A model generated the notes under the pieces. The model did no database searches. It was not told the origin of the DNA and was given only the letters and a program-made list of their open reading frames with translations. Below, piece by piece: positions 60,430 through 64,000 of a stretch of DNA of 64,000 nt. Numbering within the stretch: position 1 is the first letter of the stretch; each line of letters starts with the position of its first letter. The stretch lies in the NCBI GenBank assembly GCA_009741485.1, contig CM019214.1, forward strand, positions 22,652,267-22,716,266, written 5' to 3'. Source of the stretch: Malurus cyaneus samueli. Lineage: Eukaryota; Chordata; Aves; Passeriformes; Maluridae. Position numbers and translations under genes: made by a program.

Positions 60430-61120
60430 AGAACTGTCTGAAATTCAACACAGACAAAAGCAGGCATCATGCTGGGGACTAACCTGCTGGGAAGCAGCTC
60501 TGTGGAGCTGGGGCAAGCCATCCATGAGCCAGGAGTGTGCCCTGAGGGTTAACAATGCCAATGATGTGCTGGAATACAGGTCAAAGTTGGTGATCCCCCC
60601 TTTCTACTCAGCCCTTGTGAAGCACATTTGGGGTGCTGTGTCCAATTCTGGGCTCCTCAGGACAAGAAAGACATGGAGACCCAAAAGTGGATTCAGTGGA
60701 GGGCTATAAAGATGTTTAAAGGATTGGAACATCTCTGTTATGAGGGAGCTGGGCCTGTTCAGCCTCAAGAAGAGATGACTGAGAGGAGACATCACCAATT
60801 TCTGTCAGTATCTGAAGTGTCAGAGGATGGATTCAGTCTATCCTAAATTATTCTAAGCAATAGGACAGCAGACAACAGCAAAAACTGATGCTCAGAAGTT
60901 CCACCTGAACATGAGGAAGAACTTCTTTACTGTGAGTGACCAAGCACTGGAACAGGCTGCCCAGAGAGGCTGTGAGTCTCCATCACTGGAGATATTCCAG
61001 AACTGTCTGGATGCAATCCTGTGCCATGTGCTCCAGGATGACCCTGCTGAGCAGGGGGCTGGACCAGATGTCCCTCTTGGTCCTTTCTACCCTGACCCAT
61101 CCTGTGATTCTGTGATTCTG
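60430..61120 (+). mobile_element. CR1 LINE, longest copy in window (about 0.7 kb 3' part)
   Basis: A well-ordered CR1 3' region. It includes CCATGAGCCAGGAGTGTGCC, GTGCTGTGTCCAATTCTGGG, GACAAGAAAGACATGGAGAC, GTGGAGGGCTATAAAGATG, GAGGGAGCTGGGCCTGTTCAG, a GTTCCACCTGAACATGAGGA block, AGAACTTCTTTACTGTGAGTG, CACTGGAACAGGCTGCCCAG, AGGCTGTGAGTCTCCATCAC, GGGGGCTGGACCAGATGTCC, and two terminal TGTGATTC repeats ending at about 61120. In the family, the upstream portion covers the end of ORF2 (which carries endonuclease and reverse transcriptase further 5') and the rest is 3' UTR. Small deletions and substitutions break the reading frame, so the copy is inactive. The 5' truncation point, near 60430, is approximate. 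Confidence 0.93.
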
Positions 61121-63229
61121 AGTATGAAAATGGATCTGCCCCTATTGTTACAAGGTACAATTCCAGACCTTAAGAAGATATAGTGCAGCACTACAAATGC
61201 TAAAATTATTTTATACAGATACCTTAGCACTAAATATGTAGATTTAAGGCTTAATGAGGCCTACAGAAACCAGTGGAAGTTCTTCCACTGGACAAATTCC
61301 TAAAACTTTGATGGAGTCACAGTGTAAGTAGAATCAGATCAAAGGATATGGATGCTGGATTATGCAAGCAGCAGATTACAAAACAGCATTAGCATTTGCC
61401 CTTTGCAAAGGTTAAACATGCTCCTATCTTAAATATGGTATCCATGTTCCCATGAGGACTATCCATTAAAAAGATTTTGGATTAAAATGAAAACAGAACC
61501 AGAATACTGTCAGAAAAAGATTTTAGAGCTTCAGAGCAGATATTGCTAGAAATAAATAGCTCAGAACACTTTTGAAGAGTCATAAATCATAAGCAGTCCT
61601 GGAACAAAGGAGAATGCTCTTTCAAATAATAAAGTCTTTTAAAAGTAAATGGAAGTGATCTGCTTGTATTAAACTCTCCAGATTTCAAGAAACTCTCCTT
61701 GTTTGGTTCCATTACAAACACAGTGCTCAGAACAGCTTCAGTGGTCAGTCTCTGAGAGTGCTCTAACATTTTGAAAACAACGAATCTCTTCATGCATTTT
61801 CATTCTTATGTCACTGCAAAAGCAGATGAAGCAAAATGTGATCTTGTTTGTTTCAAGCTGAAACTCAGAAGAAGTATTGGGGTATCTGGAGAGAGAGAGT
61901 TCTCCTATCTCATATTAGATATCTGCCATGTGGATGCATGAATTACTCACTCTGGACTCTGCCTGTAGTCAGAGGCAAAATATGAGTTCTTAATCTGACC
62001 TGTTTTGAGCAAATGCTATGGGATAAGTTGAGCTGTTTCTTTCCATTGTTCTGGGAAGGGAGTGGAGGCTCTTCTGTAGACACCCAGACTGCCAGACAGC
62101 CCCATTTTGTCACCAGAATGCTGAACCTGCCTGTTGTTCTCTCCCATCAATAGCTTTGATGCTTCAGCTCTTTCTTGACCTTATACAAAAATCACTTTCC
62201 TGGTGTTTCAAAATAAATTAGTTCCTCTATAAAATCCAGTTTGACAGCTGGTGGAAATAAGCAAAGCCTTTGTAGGCTAAAAAGAATCCCACCCACCTGT
62301 TTTTATGGGCCACTAGTATTTTTTACAGCTTCAGCCGTGCTCAGAATTTCTTGTGCAAAAAAAATGAGAAAAAAATAATTAAGGAAGGGAAGGTGTGGAT
62401 GCAGCTAAGCATGGGCTTGTAACCTCTGGAGAACCAAGAAGAAGGAGATCCATAGTACTGTAAATCTGAATTACCTGTCAGAAATAACCTCTCATTCATC
62501 ATAAATACTATTGCATACTGAATTCCCTGAACTTGATATACGGTATTATCACTGAAAACAAGTAATATTGAATTATTCTAGATTTCTCCTATAATCCTCT
62601 GCAGGGAATCAGAGTAAGAACCTAATACATACAATAGAAATCTAAAAAGAGGAACCAAAATGTAGATTTGCAGAAATGGCCATTTATGTGTTTATAACAA
62701 GCACGAGTGGAACAAGCTTAATAATGCAAGAAATCATATTCCAGATCACAGTCTGGAATCATCCAAAAGAAAAAGCATAAGGAAAAAAAATCATATTTCA
62801 GCCCTCAAGTACTGCCTGGCAGACACTTTCTCTAAGTTTGCGTGGAAAAGGAAAAAGCAAGTAGCATTATACAGTGAAAGTAATATGTTCAAATATCTAA
62901 ATTTGCCTGTTATGTTGTGCCACTACACACATTCTCACTGTTGATGTGTGGTAAGTAACCATTATTAAGAATTATTCTATGTTATCATTATAGAACTATG
63001 TTTCAAGAGACAAAGTAATACTTCTTTAATTGTAAATAAGTACCTCACAGATACATGACTGAAGAATATCTGTAATTAATATTGTCTCTGCAAAATAACA
63101 CAGCTAGTGGAATTACAAAGCAAATCAAATTATTCTGGCATAATGAAATACCAACTGAATTGTAAGGCCAGACTGGAGTAGAGAATTCAGACCCAAGGAG
63201 AATATAAAACCGAAATTACCAGCATGCTT
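61121..63229. other. Unique non-coding sequence, nothing recognised
   Basis: Two kilobases lie between two CR1 relics. They contain only short chance open frames and no simple repeat of note. Confidence 0.55.
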
Positions 63230-63448
63230 AGTCAAGAACACATTTGGTGATAAAACTGATACCAGTTTGGCTTCATCTCCAACCTTGCTAAGGGTGGACT
63301 CCACATCCTCCAGGCCACTGATAAATGCACTAAATATCTCAAGAAGGTCCCAGCTCAGATCCCTGTGGAACCTGACTGTAACCAGTCTCCAGGTGAAGTG
63401 TGAAACCTTTAAGCACCCACTCTGAGCCCAACCATGCAGCCAGTTTTT
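63230..63448 (-). mobile_element. CR1 ORF2 reverse transcriptase remnant
   Basis: On the minus strand this translates in one open frame to a segment that aligns with part of the CR1 ORF2 reverse transcriptase. Reading from 63448 downward it shows KNWLHGWAQ (family: KNWLDGRAQ), a TWRLVT segment (family: SWRPVTSGVPQGSVLGP; the PQG motif is lost), and then STLSKVGDEAKL where the family has TLSKFADDTKL. The catalytic FADD residues are therefore replaced. In active CR1 this domain copies element RNA into DNA at the target site; here key residues are gone and only about 73 codons of homology remain, so it is a dead relic. It has the opposite orientation to, and is not continuous with, the CR1 copy at 60430-61120. 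The open frame extends left to 63125, but similarity fades before that. Confidence 0.8.
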
Positions 63449-64000
63449 CAAATGTCTGCTACTCTAGCTCAATTACTGCTGTTGTGATTACTATTCTCTT
63501 CAGCAAACCACCTGCCTTTGTGATTTCAGCACCACCACTGCTGATCTGAATAACAAAAATTAAAGTTTGCCACTACTTTTTATTACCAGTGGCATCCCAT
63601 AAAACCCCACAGCTGTACTGTCAGAGGCTCAGTGGCAACTTTGACTTCAGCAGCAGATTCATTCATCAGTGTTTCATTGCTGAAGGATATATCTCTCCAA
63701 TGCATTTTTTTTTCCAGAAGTAAAGGCAGATTAAGATTTCTTGCCTCCTTTCCTGCTGCCTCCCCTTTGGCTGTGCCAGTACTTCTCTTGTTGGGACTGA
63801 CTGAGGAGGCAGGAACAGTGTGGAGATGGGATGAAGCGTGGAGAGGGAACAAAAATCTCTGAAACTGGTGTCCCATGAGACATAAACATACCACTGAATG
63901 TTACATACTTACTCCTGGCTCACCCAAAACACAACCAGATATACACACAGGGTCTGAAAGGTGATTTTTGCCTTCTACGATTATTTTCCAAATCTCACTT
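63449..64000. other. Unique non-coding sequence to window end
   Basis: No recognisable gene or repeat. Open frames on both strands at about 63583-63894 overlap each other and show no known domain. Confidence 0.5.

Overview
The window looks like vertebrate, most likely bird, non-coding DNA. Five dispersed fragments resemble the CR1 family of LINE retrotransposons, the dominant interspersed repeat of birds. Four of them show the CR1 3' region or its short direct-repeat end, and one more keeps a decayed piece of the CR1 reverse transcriptase reading frame. The telomere-type motif present is the vertebrate TTAGGG. CpG is sparse outside one satellite block. I found no protein-coding exon, tRNA, rRNA or CpG-island promoter that I could defend. 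The many short open frames look like chance or repeat-derived frames, so this is probably intergenic or deep intronic sequence. A passerine is plausible but nothing here proves it.

Layout. 1-3609 is unique sequence. 3610-3925 is a plus-strand CR1 3' end, followed at 4069-4332 by a GC-rich minisatellite of eight 33-bp units. 5481-5907 is a minus-strand CR1 3' end interrupted by a single N at 5665; the N lies between two identical 85-bp copies, which is probably an assembly join. 5908-11701 is unique apart from a purine tract and AT-rich or T-rich patches. 11702-11771 is a CR1 3' tip. 11772-19504 is unique, with a 28-bp inverted repeat at 16411-16558 and a small diverged duplication.

The standout is 19505-21390. 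About sixty copies of a 26-bp unit built on CTACCCGAGTTACTC are interrupted by five degenerate TTAGGG tracts plus one minimal remnant. The junctions into several of the tracts are short near-perfect palindromes. This looks like subtelomeric or telomere-derived satellite sitting inside unique DNA.

21391-60429 is mostly unique, with an older-type CR1 at 49782-50294, a TTTG microsatellite at 34247-34274 and a long poly(A) tract at 57739-57796. 60430-61120 is the longest CR1 copy. 63230-63448 is the minus-strand reverse transcriptase remnant.

There are no operons or interacting genes to describe. The content is retrotransposon debris, tandem repeats and unique sequence that may include conserved regulatory elements; that last point would need cross-species alignment.
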